DNA of 64,000 bases. It comes from Microbulbifer taiwanensis (GTDB lineage Bacteria > Pseudomonadota > Gammaproteobacteria > Pseudomonadales > Cellvibrionaceae). The notes under the pieces are model-generated. The model was not told the DNA's origin and did not search any database. It saw nothing but the letters and a program-made list of their open reading frames with translations. Below are positions 7,823-16,788 of this stretch, in pieces. The first letter of the stretch is position 1. The number at the start of each line of letters is the position of its first letter. The stretch covers positions 1 through 64,000 of the forward strand of contig NZ_JACZFR010000030.1 in assembly GCF_014904815.1 (NCBI RefSeq), in the 5' to 3' direction. Position numbers and translations under genes: made by a program.

Positions 7823-8830
7823 TCAGTCACGGCACTCGCCGCTGCTCTCGCGAATCACCAGGTCGAAGGCGAGCTTCGCGCGCTTCTGCTCCGGCGGATT
7901 GCCGGCAATCATCTGCAGCAGCGTCTCCATGGCGCGGCGCCCCAGCTCCTCTGCCGGCTGGTCGATGGTGGTCAGCGGCGGGTCCATAAAGGAGGCAAAC
8001 TCGATGTTGTCGAAGCCCACCACGGAAATATCCCCCGGTACACTCAGGCCTTTCTTCTTGATCTGGTGAATGGCGCCGATGGCCATTTCATCGTTCATGC
8101 AAAAGATGGCGCTGGGTGGCCTGTTCGCCGAGAGCAACGTCTCCGCGCCGCGGGCGCCGGAGGACATGGTGAATTCGCCATTCACCAGCAGCGATTCATC
8201 GAGTTCCAGGTTCGACGCCCGCAACACCTCGCAGAAGCCCGCCAGGCGATCGCGCACAATCGGGCTGGTCGCCGGCCCGGTGATAACACCCATGCGGCGG
8301 TGCCCCAGGGCCACCAGGTGCCGGGCGACGGCGCTGGCGGCACCGCGGTTGTCCAGTTCCACCACCGGGTAGCTGGCGTCGTCGGCGATGCGTTCACAGG
8401 CGTTGACCATGGGCACCGACGCGGCCAGGGCCATGTCCTTCTCCGCGAAGGGATAGCGGCAGTCGAGCTGGATCAGGCCGTCCGCCTGGCTGGTCAGCGC
8501 CATGCCGGCGTAGAAGTGCTCCCGCTCCGGCTTGCCCTGGGTATCCCCCAGCAGCACCGAGTAGCCCTGGTCCTGCGCCGCCTGCTCTATGCCCCTGATC
8601 ACCTTGGAGAAGAAAGGGTTGGCGACATTGGGCACCAGCACCACCACCGCATAGGATTTTCCCGAGCTGAAATTTCTCGCCAGCAGGTTGGGCCGGTAAC
8701 CGGTCTCCTCCACCGCCTTGAGTACCCGCTCCCTGGTCTGCGGCGATACCAGCCGCGGATCCTTCAGGGTCCGGGACACTGTGGCGACGGATACACCCGA
8801 TAGGCGGGCGACTTCGCGAATGTTGGACAT
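7823..8830 (-). CDS. LacI-family transcriptional regulator
   Basis: The 335-residue product has an N-terminal LacI helix-turn-helix and hinge (NIREVARLSGVSVATVSRTL, then VLKAVEETGYRPNLLARNF) and a periplasmic-binding-protein-like effector domain. The start is the ATG at 8830 with AAAGG five bases upstream; the GTG at 8836 is less likely. It sits mid-operon between the MFS transporter and DUF1080 genes, with short gaps on both sides. The two identical palindromes at 5885 and 12708 match the type of site this family binds. It therefore probably represses both units and releases them on a sugar or keto-sugar signal (inference). Confidence 0.92.
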   Translation of the reverse strand: MSNIREVARLSGVSVATVSRTLKDPRLVSPQTRERVLKAVEETGYRPNLLARNFSSGKSYAVVVLVPNVANPFFSKVIRGIEQAAQDQGYSVLLGDTQGKPEREHFYAGMALTSQADGLIQLDCRYPFAEKDMALAASVPMVNACERIADDASYPVVELDNRGAASAVARHLVALGHRRMGVITGPATSPIVRDRLAGFCEVLRASNLELDESLLVNGEFTMSSGARGAETLLSANRPPSAIFCMNDEMAIGAIHQIKKKGLSVPGDISVVGFDNIEFASFMDPPLTTIDQPAEELGRRAMETLLQMIAGNPPEQKRAKLAFDLVIRESSGECRD

Positions 8831-8875
8831 TTGCACCTTTACTCTGTTGTCGGCGACCTTTTTTGGTCGCCCCGT

Positions 8876-10198
8876 TTATCCCCGGGCCAGGCCTGCTTCA
8901 GGCGTTGCAGCTGAACGGCGACGCCGGTCCAGCAGCCAGATGGCACCGAACACCGGCAACAGGGCCAGTGGCACCAGGGCCAGGGACTGGAAGGATTCCA
9001 CCGATGCCGCTGTCAGCACCGCGTCCAGCTCGGCACCGGAGAGCCGCTCGAAGGCCTCCAGCCCACCGGCGGCCTCCAGTTTCGCCTCGTCGAAGATGGC
9101 TCCCAGCTTCGGCAGTACGAACTGGATGGCCATGCCGCCGCCGAATCCCAGCAGCCCCAGGAACAGGGCCCCGCCGCGCACGAAGCGCTCGGAGACCGTG
9201 GCCAGCATCGTCGGCCACATATAGCAGACGCCTATACCCCAGAGGGTGGCGGCCAGCAGCGCCGTCGCCGGCGAGCGCGCCAGGCTCAGGGCGTAGAGGC
9301 CAGCGGCGGCCAGCAGGCTGGAAAGCCACAGCAGGCCGATGGGCGACAGCTTCTTCGCCAGGGCGCCGGCGAAGTGACGCATCACAAACATCAGCATGCT
9401 GACATAGATAAGAATCACTATGCCCTTCATGCCCACCACCCGCGACAGGGTCAGGTCGACCCACTGCCCCGGCGCCAGTTCGGCGGCGGCGGTCATCCAC
9501 ATGCAGATCCACAGCAGGACGAACAGCGGCTGTTTCAGCAGTTCGCGGAACATATCGCCATAGCCGATGCCCGAGGCCACCCTTTCCGTCACCGGGAATT
9601 CCGCCGTCGCCACCAGCCAGGCCATCGCCACGGCCGGCAGGGCCAGCACCACCAGGTTCAGCTGCCAGGGGGCGCCGGCAGCGGAGATCGCCAGCCCCAG
9701 CAGGCCGCCCACCACTATGCCGCCCGGCCACCAGGCGTGCAGTACATTCAGTCGCTGAGTTTTGTTGTCCGGATCCACGGCGGCGACCATCGGGTTGCTG
9801 GCCGCCTCGACCGCGCCCCAGCCGAGCCCGGTCAGCAACAGGCCCACCAGCACCAGGGTTTCGACACCGGGGCCCGCAGGCACCAGCGAGGCGGCGATGA
9901 TCATCAGGCTGCCGAGCAGGTAGCCGCACGCGGAGAGCAGCAGCATGCGCTTGATACCGACCAGGTCCACCAGCGCGCTGCCAAACAACAGCGTGAAGGC
10001 GAAGCCGGTAAAGGTGAAGCCCAGCGCCTCGCCGAGCATGGCGGTGGAGTTGGCCAGGTCAATCTGGTCGTAGATATCCGCCTGCAGGTCGCCGGCGATT
10101 GAGGCCCTGACCGCAAAGCCCAGGCCGATCATAAATATCGACAGGTTGCCCACCAGGAATACCCTGCTGTAGCGGGACGCATCTGCGGGTGCTTTCAT
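8876..10198 (-). CDS. MFS transporter, probably sugar or sugar-derivative uptake
   Basis: The 440-residue inner-membrane protein has about 12 hydrophobic helices in the major facilitator pattern. Motif A-like loops are present, for example DLVGIKRMLLLSACGYLLG near residue 80, and there is a central cytoplasmic loop around residues 200-215. The start ATG at 10198 has a GGAGAAAGAG purine run upstream. It lies between a sugar isomerase-type gene and lacI in one direction and likely brings the product of periplasmic cleavage into the cytoplasm. The family is clear; the substrate is inferred from context only. Confidence 0.82.
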   Translation of the reverse strand: MKAPADASRYSRVFLVGNLSIFMIGLGFAVRASIAGDLQADIYDQIDLANSTAMLGEALGFTFTGFAFTLLFGSALVDLVGIKRMLLLSACGYLLGSLMIIAASLVPAGPGVETLVLVGLLLTGLGWGAVEAASNPMVAAVDPDNKTQRLNVLHAWWPGGIVVGGLLGLAISAAGAPWQLNLVVLALPAVAMAWLVATAEFPVTERVASGIGYGDMFRELLKQPLFVLLWICMWMTAAAELAPGQWVDLTLSRVVGMKGIVILIYVSMLMFVMRHFAGALAKKLSPIGLLWLSSLLAAAGLYALSLARSPATALLAATLWGIGVCYMWPTMLATVSERFVRGGALFLGLLGFGGGMAIQFVLPKLGAIFDEAKLEAAGGLEAFERLSGAELDAVLTAASVESFQSLALVPLALLPVFGAIWLLDRRRRSAATPEAGLARG

Positions 10199-10252
10199 CT
10201 GCTCTTTCTCCGTTATCGTTATTATTTATTTTCTGCTGGTGATCCCGCGCCT

Positions 10253-11314
10253 TCAGTCCAGGCCCAGTATCCTGCGGTTCCTGGCCCTGTCCGGCTCGGC
10301 CCCGGCAAAATCGTCAAAGGCCTTCTCCGCCGCGGTGATCAGGTGGTCATTGATAAAGACGACCCCCTCCCGCGCGCCCTGCTGCTGGTCCTTGATGCAG
10401 CACTCCCACTCCAGCACCGCCCAGCCGTCGAAACCGTATTGGGTCAGTTTGCTGAAGATGGCACGAAAGTCTACCTGGCCGTCACCCAGTGAGCGGAAGC
10501 GGCCCGGGCGCTCTATCCAGGGCGCGTAGCCACCGTAGACACCGGCGCGGCCGCTGGGGCGGAACTCCGCATCCTTCACGTGGAAGGCCCGGATCCGCTC
10601 GTGGTAGATATCGATAAACTGCAGGTAATCCAGCTGCTGCAGCAGGAAATGGCTGGGGTCGTAGAGAATATTGGCGCGGGGGTGGTCGCCGACCGCATCG
10701 AGAAACCTTTCGAAGGTGAGGCCATCGTGCAGGTCCTCGCCCGGGTGCAGCTCGTAACAGAGATCGACGCCGGCGCCGTCGAAGGCATCCAGGATCGGCA
10801 GCCACAGGCTGGCCAGTTCGCGGAAGCCGTCCTCCACCAGCATCGCCGGCCGCTGCGGCCAGGGGTAGAAGGTATGCCACAGCAGGGCGCCGGAGAAGGT
10901 CGCGTGGGATTTCAGCTTCAGGTTGGCGCTGGCCCGCGCCGCCTTCAGCAGCTGATCGCGCGCCCACTCGGATCTGGCCCGCTGGTCTCCACGCAGGGGC
11001 TCAGGCGCGAAAATATCCAACATGTCACCGTAGGCCGGGTGCGCGGCCACCAACTGACCCTGCAGGTGTGTGGACAGCTCGGTGATCGCCACGCCGGCGG
11101 CATCGCAGATGCCCAACACGTCGTCGCAATAGGCCCGGCTGCTGCTGGCCAATTCCAGGTCGAAAATACGCTTGTCCCAGGTGGGAATCTGCACCCCCCG
11201 GTAGCCCAGCCCCGCGGCCCACTCGACCATCGACTGCAGGGAAGCCTGCTCGCCGGCCGGTGGCAGGAACTGGGCGAGGAAGATTGCGGGGCCCTGGATT
11301 CTCGATGACATCAT
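10253..11314 (-). CDS. Cytoplasmic sugar phosphate isomerase/epimerase-like TIM barrel
   Basis: The 353-residue protein is a xylose-isomerase-like TIM barrel with metal-site motifs along the barrel: LCYELHPGEDLHDG (Glu/His), NILYDPSHFLLQQ (Asp/His), IRAFHVKDAEF (His) and WAVLEWECCIKD (Glu). It has no signal peptide, unlike the Tat-exported relative at 5958, so this locus has one barrel enzyme on each side of the membrane. Members next to Gfo/Idh dehydrogenases often isomerise or cleave keto-sugars such as 3-keto-glucose or inositol-like compounds. A double Met at the start leaves a 3-base ambiguity (11314 or 11311). Confidence 0.83.
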   Translation of the reverse strand: MMSSRIQGPAIFLAQFLPPAGEQASLQSMVEWAAGLGYRGVQIPTWDKRIFDLELASSSRAYCDDVLGICDAAGVAITELSTHLQGQLVAAHPAYGDMLDIFAPEPLRGDQRARSEWARDQLLKAARASANLKLKSHATFSGALLWHTFYPWPQRPAMLVEDGFRELASLWLPILDAFDGAGVDLCYELHPGEDLHDGLTFERFLDAVGDHPRANILYDPSHFLLQQLDYLQFIDIYHERIRAFHVKDAEFRPSGRAGVYGGYAPWIERPGRFRSLGDGQVDFRAIFSKLTQYGFDGWAVLEWECCIKDQQQGAREGVVFINDHLITAAEKAFDDFAGAEPDRARNRRILGLD

Positions 11315-11360
11315 TATTGTTGGCCTTAAAATTGCTAGTTAAACGCTGAACAAATCAGTT

Positions 11361-11429
11361 TCGTCGCTCCGGCGAAAGCCGGAGCCCGGTAACCCGGGGG
11401 CTGGATTCCGGCCTGCGCCGGAATGACGA
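11361..11429. repeat. Two-hairpin BIME-like repeat, copy 1
   Basis: The repeat sits between the Gfo/Idh and isomerase genes of one operon. It contains two hairpins: GCTCCGGC/GCCGGAGC and ATTCCGGC/GCCGGAAT, with TCGTC and GACGA at the outer ends. Related copies lie at 50324-50392 and 60224-60292. Stem sequences differ between copies but stay complementary. Confidence 0.8.
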
Positions 11430-11464
11430 TATTCAGGGTTTGCCTAAATTTTTTATCTATCTAA

Positions 11465-12637
11465 TTATTGGGTTGCCGGCTCTTCCCAGAGTGGACGCAG
11501 GGAGACCCAACTAGAGTGGTTGCGGCTGCTCTCGATGGCAGCGCGCACAAATGCCATGCCCCGCACCCCGGCCTCTATATCGCTGGCGGCGGCCAGCGAG
11601 CCTTCGCGGTGAGCCAGCACCCTGGCGGCAAAATCCCTGTAAATATTGGCGAAAGCCTCGATATAGCCTTCCGGGTGCCCCACTGGCGTGCGACAGAGAG
11701 CCCTGGCTCCCTCTGCGAGGTAAGCGCAGTCAGTACCCGCCTGGTATGTCTCCAGCGGCCGCCCCCTGCGCCGTACCTGAAGGCGGTTGGGATCCTCCTG
11801 CTGCCACAGAAGTGCGCCCTTTTCGCAGTAGATACTGATATTCAAGTTGTTGCCCTCGCCGGCGCAGACCTGGCTCGCCGTCAGGGTCCCGCGGGCGGAG
11901 TTTTCCAGTTTGAACAGGGCAGCGCCGTCGTCGTCGAGCAACCGCCCCTCAACCAGCGAGCGCAAGTCTGCACAGACCTCCGTAATCCTCGAGCCGGTGA
12001 CATACTCCACCAGGTTGTGGGCGTGGGTGCCTATATCGCCGAAGCAGCCACTCTCACCGGAGCGCGCCGGGTCCGTGCGCCAGGATGCCTGCTTGCTGCC
12101 GCCAGTGTCCGCGGCAGATGCAAGCCAGCCCTGGGGATAGGAGACAGTTACCCGGCGCACCGCGCCCAGCTCGCCGTCCAATACCATCTCTCGCGCCTGC
12201 CGTACCATCGGGTAGGCGGCGTAGGTATGAGTAAGCCCGTACACCAGGCCCGACTGTTCAACCGACGCTCTCAGGCTGAGGGCCTCCTCCAGCGAGCGCG
12301 CTGCGGGCTTGTCCGAGAGGACGTGGAAACCGCCCTGCAGTGCCTCAATGGCCACCGGCAGATGCAGGTCGTTGGGAGTGACTACGGAGACAAATTCCAT
12401 GCGCTCGCCAGCCGGCCGCGCGGCCTCGCCGAGTACAAGGTCGCGGTAGCTGGCGTAGCTTCGGTCTGCGGGCAACCCCAGCTTCGCAGCAGTTGCCCGG
12501 CCGCGCGACGGGTCACTGCTGAAACAGCCGGCGACCAGCTCAATACCGCCATCCAGGGCCGCGGCCATACGGTGTATTGCGCCTATAAACGCCCCTTCTG
12601 CGCCCCCCACCATGCCCATTCGCACTCTTTCGCTCAT
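11465..12637 (-). CDS. Gfo/Idh/MocA-family oxidoreductase
   Basis: The 390-residue product is a NAD(P)-dependent sugar dehydrogenase-type enzyme. It has the N-terminal Rossmann motif GMVGGAEGAFIG (from about residue 8), the conserved DKP variant of the EKP motif (HVLSDKPAARSLEEAL, about residue 115) and the CFGDIGTHAHNLVEYV helix with the family's D-x-x-x-H pair. It is the first gene of the long minus-strand unit and lies 71 bp downstream of a LacI-type palindrome. In 3-keto-glycoside pathways such enzymes reduce or form the 3-keto sugar, so this one may recycle the keto product to a normal hexose in the cytoplasm (inference). Confidence 0.87.
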   Translation of the reverse strand: MSERVRMGMVGGAEGAFIGAIHRMAAALDGGIELVAGCFSSDPSRGRATAAKLGLPADRSYASYRDLVLGEAARPAGERMEFVSVVTPNDLHLPVAIEALQGGFHVLSDKPAARSLEEALSLRASVEQSGLVYGLTHTYAAYPMVRQAREMVLDGELGAVRRVTVSYPQGWLASAADTGGSKQASWRTDPARSGESGCFGDIGTHAHNLVEYVTGSRITEVCADLRSLVEGRLLDDDGAALFKLENSARGTLTASQVCAGEGNNLNISIYCEKGALLWQQEDPNRLQVRRRGRPLETYQAGTDCAYLAEGARALCRTPVGHPEGYIEAFANIYRDFAARVLAHREGSLAAASDIEAGVRGMAFVRAAIESSRNHSSWVSLRPLWEEPATQ

Positions 12638-12960
12638 GTACCGCTACCTTGGCTCTACTGGAATCACTACCGTCAAAACATTCGACCCAACAGTCGATGA
12701 ACGCCAGTGTAACCGGTTACATTCTGTTTCAGCAATCCCCTTTGACGTGCAAATATGAAGATTTGGCGTCAATTTCCTCCATGTATCGCTATAATTGAAA
12801 TCTATTTGGATAAGTCGACCAACGGACGACATCTTCCGCCGACTGGACGTATTTCATGCCTTTTGGAGCTTTCAGCCTTTATACTTGTCCTAAGCTATAG
12901 GTCGCCGGCGCCCCCGGGATACCGGCTGCCTATGAAGTAGGACGTATAAAGAGACTCCCT
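12638..12960. other. Divergent promoter region between the Gfo/Idh gene and prc
   Basis: This 323-bp gene-free stretch separates two divergent transcription units. It holds the LacI-type palindrome at 12708-12721 on the Gfo/Idh side. AT-rich segments around 12750-12810 could hold promoter elements for either direction, but I could not assign a confident -35/-10 pair. Confidence 0.6.
12708..12721. promoter_or_regulatory. LacI-family operator upstream of the Gfo/Idh operon
   Basis: TGTAACCGGTTACA is a perfect palindrome identical to the site at 5885-5898. It lies 71 bp upstream of the Gfo/Idh start, at the head of the long minus-strand unit that also encodes the LacI regulator. Confidence 0.8.
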
Positions 12961-15060
12961 ATGCTTACCAACCGCATCGCCGCGCTGTTTTCCGGCTTCT
13001 TGCTCCTCACCCTGCTGTCCGCAGTTTCCCAGGCCGATATCGATGCCCTCAAGCCCGAAGCAGACCAGGGCAGTACCGCACGCGAGATTGTCGGCAAACT
13101 CGAGATGCTGCACTACAACAAGCTGAAAATCGGCGACGAGATGTCCGAGCAGCTCTGGGACGAATATATAGAGGCCCTGGATCCGACCAAGAGCTATTTT
13201 CTCGCCTCGGATATCAATGAGTTCCGCGAGTGGCGCGCCAGTCTCGACGACCAGCTGCGCGCCGGCGAGGTCAAATCGGGCTTCGAAATCTACAATCGCT
13301 ACCGCCTGCGGGTGACCGATCGCCTGAACAATATCCTTTCCCAGCTCGACAAGGGCCTGCCCGCATTCGACTTCGACCGCGACGAGTCCCTCGAACTGGA
13401 TCGTGAGGAGAGCCAGTGGCCCGCCTCCATCAGCGCCGCCGACGAACTCTGGCGCAAGCGCCTGAAGAGCAGCGTGCTGAACCTGCGCCTGACCGACAAG
13501 GACGACGAGGAAATCCGCGACCTGCTGGTGCGCCGCTACAAGGGCCAGCTGAAGCGCGTGCAGCAGCAGAGCAGCGACGATGTCTTCGAGCTCTATATGA
13601 ATTCCCTGACCCGCCTGTACGATCCGCACAGCAATTACCTGTCGCCGCGCTCGCTGGAGAATTTCAACATGAGCATGTCCCTTTCCCTGGAGGGCATAGG
13701 GGCGGTTCTGCAGGCGGATGAGGAATACACCAAGGTCGCGCGCCTGGTGGCCGGTGGACCGGCGGACCGCACCGGCAAGATCAAGCCCAATGACAAGATC
13801 GTCGCCGTGGGCCAGGACAAGGAAGGCGAGATGGTCGACGTGATCGGCTGGCGCCTGGACGATGTGGTCGACCTGATCCGCGGCCCCGCCGGCAGCTTCG
13901 TGCGCCTGGAGACGATCCCAACCGGCGGCGACGGCAGCCATAAGACCATCCTGATCAAACGCAGCAAGGTAAAACTGGAAGACCAGGCGGCAAAGAAAGC
14001 CACCTTCGAGTTTTCCGACGGCGAGAAGAGCTACAAGATCGGCATCATCAACCTGCCGACTTTCTATATCGATTTCGAGGCCTACCGCCGTCGCGACCCC
14101 AATTACAAGAGCACCACCCGCGATGTAGCCAAACTGCTCGCCGAGCTCAAAGGGGAAAAGGTCGACGGTATTATCCTGGACCTGCGCAACAACGGCGGCG
14201 GCTCCCTGCAAGAGGCCACCATGCTCACCGACCTGTTTATCGACCAGGGCCCGGTGGTGCAGATTCGCCACGCCAACGAGCAGATTTCCCGGCACAACCG
14301 CTCCCGCTCCCGCGCCATGTACCGCGGCCCGCTGGTCGTGTTGATCAATCGCCTGTCCGCCTCGGCATCGGAAATCTTTGCCGGCGCTATCCAGGACTAC
14401 AACCGCGGCCTGGTGGTGGGCAACCAGACCTTCGGTAAGGGCACGGTACAGACGATGGCACCGCTGAAAGAGGGGCAGCTGAAAATTACCCAGTCAAAGT
14501 TCTACCGCGTATCCGGTGACAGCACCCAGCACGCCGGTGTAACGCCCGACATCCCGATGCCGCAATTGATCGACGCGGAGAGTGTCGGCGAGAGCGCCTA
14601 CGACACCGCCCTGCCCTGGGATCGCATCCACGCGGTGCCGCACGCCAAGTATTTCAACCTGAAAGACCTGCTGCCGCCGCTGATCAGCAAACACAACCAG
14701 CGCACCGCTGCGGATCCGGATTTCATTTTCCTGCGCGCACAGTTCCAGTTCGAGAGCGAGCGCGCGGACCAGAAATTCGTCTCCCTGAATGAAAATGCGC
14801 GAGAGGAAGAGCGCAAGGGTCTCAACCAACGCCTGCTGACAATGGAGAACCGCCGCCGCACCGCCAAGGGGCTGGAGCCATACGAGACCTTCGAAGCCTA
14901 CGAGGAAAGCGAATCCGAAGAGGTGGCGACGATCGGCGGCCCGGTGGAGATCAAACTGGAGAAAGATCCCATACTGAACGAGGCGGGCTATATCATGGCG
15001 GACTTTATCGGCCTGTCCGACAAGATTGCCAAGACACCGCCACAGGTTGCCAATTTCTAA
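12961..15060 (+). CDS. prc: Tail-specific carboxy-terminal processing protease Prc (S41)
   Basis: The 699-residue periplasmic protease is close to the 680-residue size of the E. coli enzyme. A signal peptide ends near VSQAD. A helical N-domain is followed by a PDZ domain (about 240-330, with LEGIGAVLQADEEYTKVARLVAGGPA) and the S41 catalytic core. The catalytic Ser-Lys pair is S468 in LSASASEIFAGAIQDY and K493 in TFGKGTVQTM; their 25-residue spacing equals that of E. coli Tsp. It degrades periplasmic proteins with nonpolar C-termini and trims cell-wall enzymes and lipoproteins. It is monocistronic and ends in a hairpin at 15076. Confidence 0.96.
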   Translation: MLTNRIAALFSGFLLLTLLSAVSQADIDALKPEADQGSTAREIVGKLEMLHYNKLKIGDEMSEQLWDEYIEALDPTKSYFLASDINEFREWRASLDDQLRAGEVKSGFEIYNRYRLRVTDRLNNILSQLDKGLPAFDFDRDESLELDREESQWPASISAADELWRKRLKSSVLNLRLTDKDDEEIRDLLVRRYKGQLKRVQQQSSDDVFELYMNSLTRLYDPHSNYLSPRSLENFNMSMSLSLEGIGAVLQADEEYTKVARLVAGGPADRTGKIKPNDKIVAVGQDKEGEMVDVIGWRLDDVVDLIRGPAGSFVRLETIPTGGDGSHKTILIKRSKVKLEDQAAKKATFEFSDGEKSYKIGIINLPTFYIDFEAYRRRDPNYKSTTRDVAKLLAELKGEKVDGIILDLRNNGGGSLQEATMLTDLFIDQGPVVQIRHANEQISRHNRSRSRAMYRGPLVVLINRLSASASEIFAGAIQDYNRGLVVGNQTFGKGTVQTMAPLKEGQLKITQSKFYRVSGDSTQHAGVTPDIPMPQLIDAESVGESAYDTALPWDRIHAVPHAKYFNLKDLLPPLISKHNQRTAADPDFIFLRAQFQFESERADQKFVSLNENAREEERKGLNQRLLTMENRRRTAKGLEPYETFEAYEESESEEVATIGGPVEIKLEKDPILNEAGYIMADFIGLSDKIAKTPPQVANF

Positions 15061-15075
15061 ACAGTAAAAATGATC

Positions 15076-15096
15076 GGGGTGCGCACTGCGCGCCCC
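15076..15096 (+). terminator. Probable terminator after prc
   Basis: The stem GGGGTGCGC/GCGCGCCCC has nine pairs, one of them G-U, with loop ACT. It is followed by GTTTACAT, a weak U-tract. Confidence 0.55.
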
Positions 15097-15153
15097 GTTT
15101 ACATAACATCTCAGGTTGGGTGCGCCCGGCCTTTTTATTTTTCAGGGGGAAAA

Positions 15154-15969
15154 ATGAAAGTCGTATCCTTTAACGTCAACAGCATACGCGCGCGCCTGCA
15201 CCAGCTGGAAGCACTTGCGGAAAGCCAGTCGCCGGACATCATCGGCCTGCAGGAAACCAAGTGCACCGACGAGGATTTCCCGGTGGACGCGGTGCGCGAC
15301 CTCGGTTACGAAGTCATCTACTTCGGCCAGAAGACCCACTACGGCGTCGCCCTGCTCTCCCGCCTGCCATTTGTCGACCGCGAATACGGCTTTCCGAAGG
15401 AAGACAAGGACGCACAGCGGCGCATGGTGGCCGGCAAGTTCGATATCGGCGGCAAGGAGCCACTGACAGTCATCAACGGCTACTTTCCCCAGGGCGAGAA
15501 CCGCGAGCACCCGGTCAAGTTCCCCAACAAGCGCAAGTACTACGCAGACCTGGACGACTACCTGCAGACCACCTGCAAACCCGATGCACCGGTACTGGTG
15601 ATCGGCGATATGAATATATCCCCGACCGACCGGGATATCGGCATCGGCGAACCCAACCGCAAGCGCTGGCTGCGCGACGGTAAGTGCAGCTTCCTGCCGG
15701 AAGAGCGCGAGTGGCTGCAGAAAATCGAGAACTGGGGCCTGGTGGACACCTTTCGCGCGCAGAATCCCGAAACCGACGACGTCTTCAGCTGGTTCGATTA
15801 TCGCAGCCGCGGTTTCGACCGCGAGCCCAAACGCGGCCTGCGTATCGACCTGATAATGGCCAGCCAGCCGCTGGCGGATGCCTGCGTGGCCACCGGGGTC
15901 GACTACGATGTCCGCGCCATGGAGCGCCCCTCGGACCACGCGCCCGTGTGGGCCGAGTTCAAGATATAG
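15154..15969 (+). CDS. xthA: Exodeoxyribonuclease III
   Basis: The 271-residue AP endonuclease and 3'-5' exonuclease of base excision repair is the usual length (268 in E. coli). The start is the ATG at 15154, preceded by CAGGGGGAA. The metal and active-site motifs of the family are intact: N7 in [10 protein letters not shown]34 in [23 protein letters not shown] and the C-terminal [11 protein letters not shown]. It lies 94 bp after prc, and modE starts 16 bp after its stop, so xthA and modE may share a transcript. Confidence 0.96.
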   Translation: MKVVSFNVNSIRARLHQLEALAESQSPDIIGLQETKCTDEDFPVDAVRDLGYEVIYFGQKTHYGVALLSRLPFVDREYGFPKEDKDAQRRMVAGKFDIGGKEPLTVINGYFPQGENREHPVKFPNKRKYYADLDDYLQTTCKPDAPVLVIGDMNISPTDRDIGIGEPNRKRWLRDGKCSFLPEEREWLQKIENWGLVDTFRAQNPETDDVFSWFDYRSRGFDREPKRGLRIDLIMASQPLADACVATGVDYDVRAMERPSDHAPVWAEFKI

Positions 15970-15984
15970 AAAAAGCGCTGAAAG

Positions 15985-16788
15985 ATGGCGAAGACAAAGC
16001 AGGCCCGGCTGACGGGCAATCTGTTCCTGCTTAGCGAGGACCAGTACGCCTTCTCCGCCGCGCAGATACAGTTGCTGCAGGCCGTTGAGGCCTGCGGTTC
16101 CATTTCCGCCGCGGCGAAACAGGTCGGCATCAGCTACAAAACCGCCTGGGACCGCGTTGACGCGATGAACAACATGTCCGAGCTGCCGCTGGTGGTGCGC
16201 ACCACCGGCGGCGCCAGGGGCGGCGGCACCGCCATCACAGACCTGGGACGGGAAACCATCCGCGGCTTCGTGGCGCTGCAGGAAGAGCACGAAAACTTTC
16301 TTCAACGCCTGGGCACCAGGCTGCACTCCATCGGCGACATCGCCAATTTCATCAGGAGCGAATCGGTGAAAACCAGTGCGCGCAATCAGTTTCGCGGCGA
16401 GGTCATCCAGGTCACAATCGGTTCGGTCAATGCGGAAGTGGAACTGCGCATCGGCACCGACCAGAAGCTGACCGCCATTATCACCAACGACAGCCTGCAG
16501 GCCCTGGGCCTGAAAGCCGGCGCCAGCGCCATAGCCCTGGTCAAGGCCTCCTGGGTGCTGCTGAGCCGGGACACGAAACTGCAGTCCAGCGCGCGCAACA
16601 AGCTGGTCGGCACCGTCTCGCGCATCGCCACCGGAGCGGTGAACAGCGATATCACACTCGACCTGGGCGGGGGCAAGAGTATTTCCGCAATCATCACCAA
16701 TGACAGCGTCGAACACCTGGCACTGAAACAAGGCGACAGCGCCTGCGCCTTTTTCAAGGCATCCAGCGTGATACTGATGGGCGATTAG
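15985..16788 (+). CDS. modE: Molybdate-responsive regulator ModE
   Basis: The 267-residue protein has the ModE layout. A winged-helix DNA-binding domain comes first (SAAQIQLLQAVEACGSISAAAKQVGISYKTAWDRVDAMN, then TTGGARGGGTAITDLG). Two TOBE/Mop molybdate-binding domains follow (about 125-190 and 197-265), each with the TNDSLQ/TNDSVE signature. When loaded with molybdate, ModE represses modABC. A matching ModE box is present at 19395-19418. The gene converges on modC with no spacer between the stop codons, so each may read into the other's 3' end. Confidence 0.94.
   Translation: MAKTKQARLTGNLFLLSEDQYAFSAAQIQLLQAVEACGSISAAAKQVGISYKTAWDRVDAMNNMSELPLVVRTTGGARGGGTAITDLGRETIRGFVALQEEHENFLQRLGTRLHSIGDIANFIRSESVKTSARNQFRGEVIQVTIGSVNAEVELRIGTDQKLTAIITNDSLQALGLKAGASAIALVKASWVLLSRDTKLQSSARNKLVGTVSRIATGAVNSDITLDLGGGKSISAIITNDSVEHLALKQGDSACAFFKASSVILMGD

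Noticed and set aside
12895..14295. A 466-codon minus-strand frame opposite prc
   Set aside because: Antisense to a clear prc with intact catalytic residues; no start signal or family pattern.
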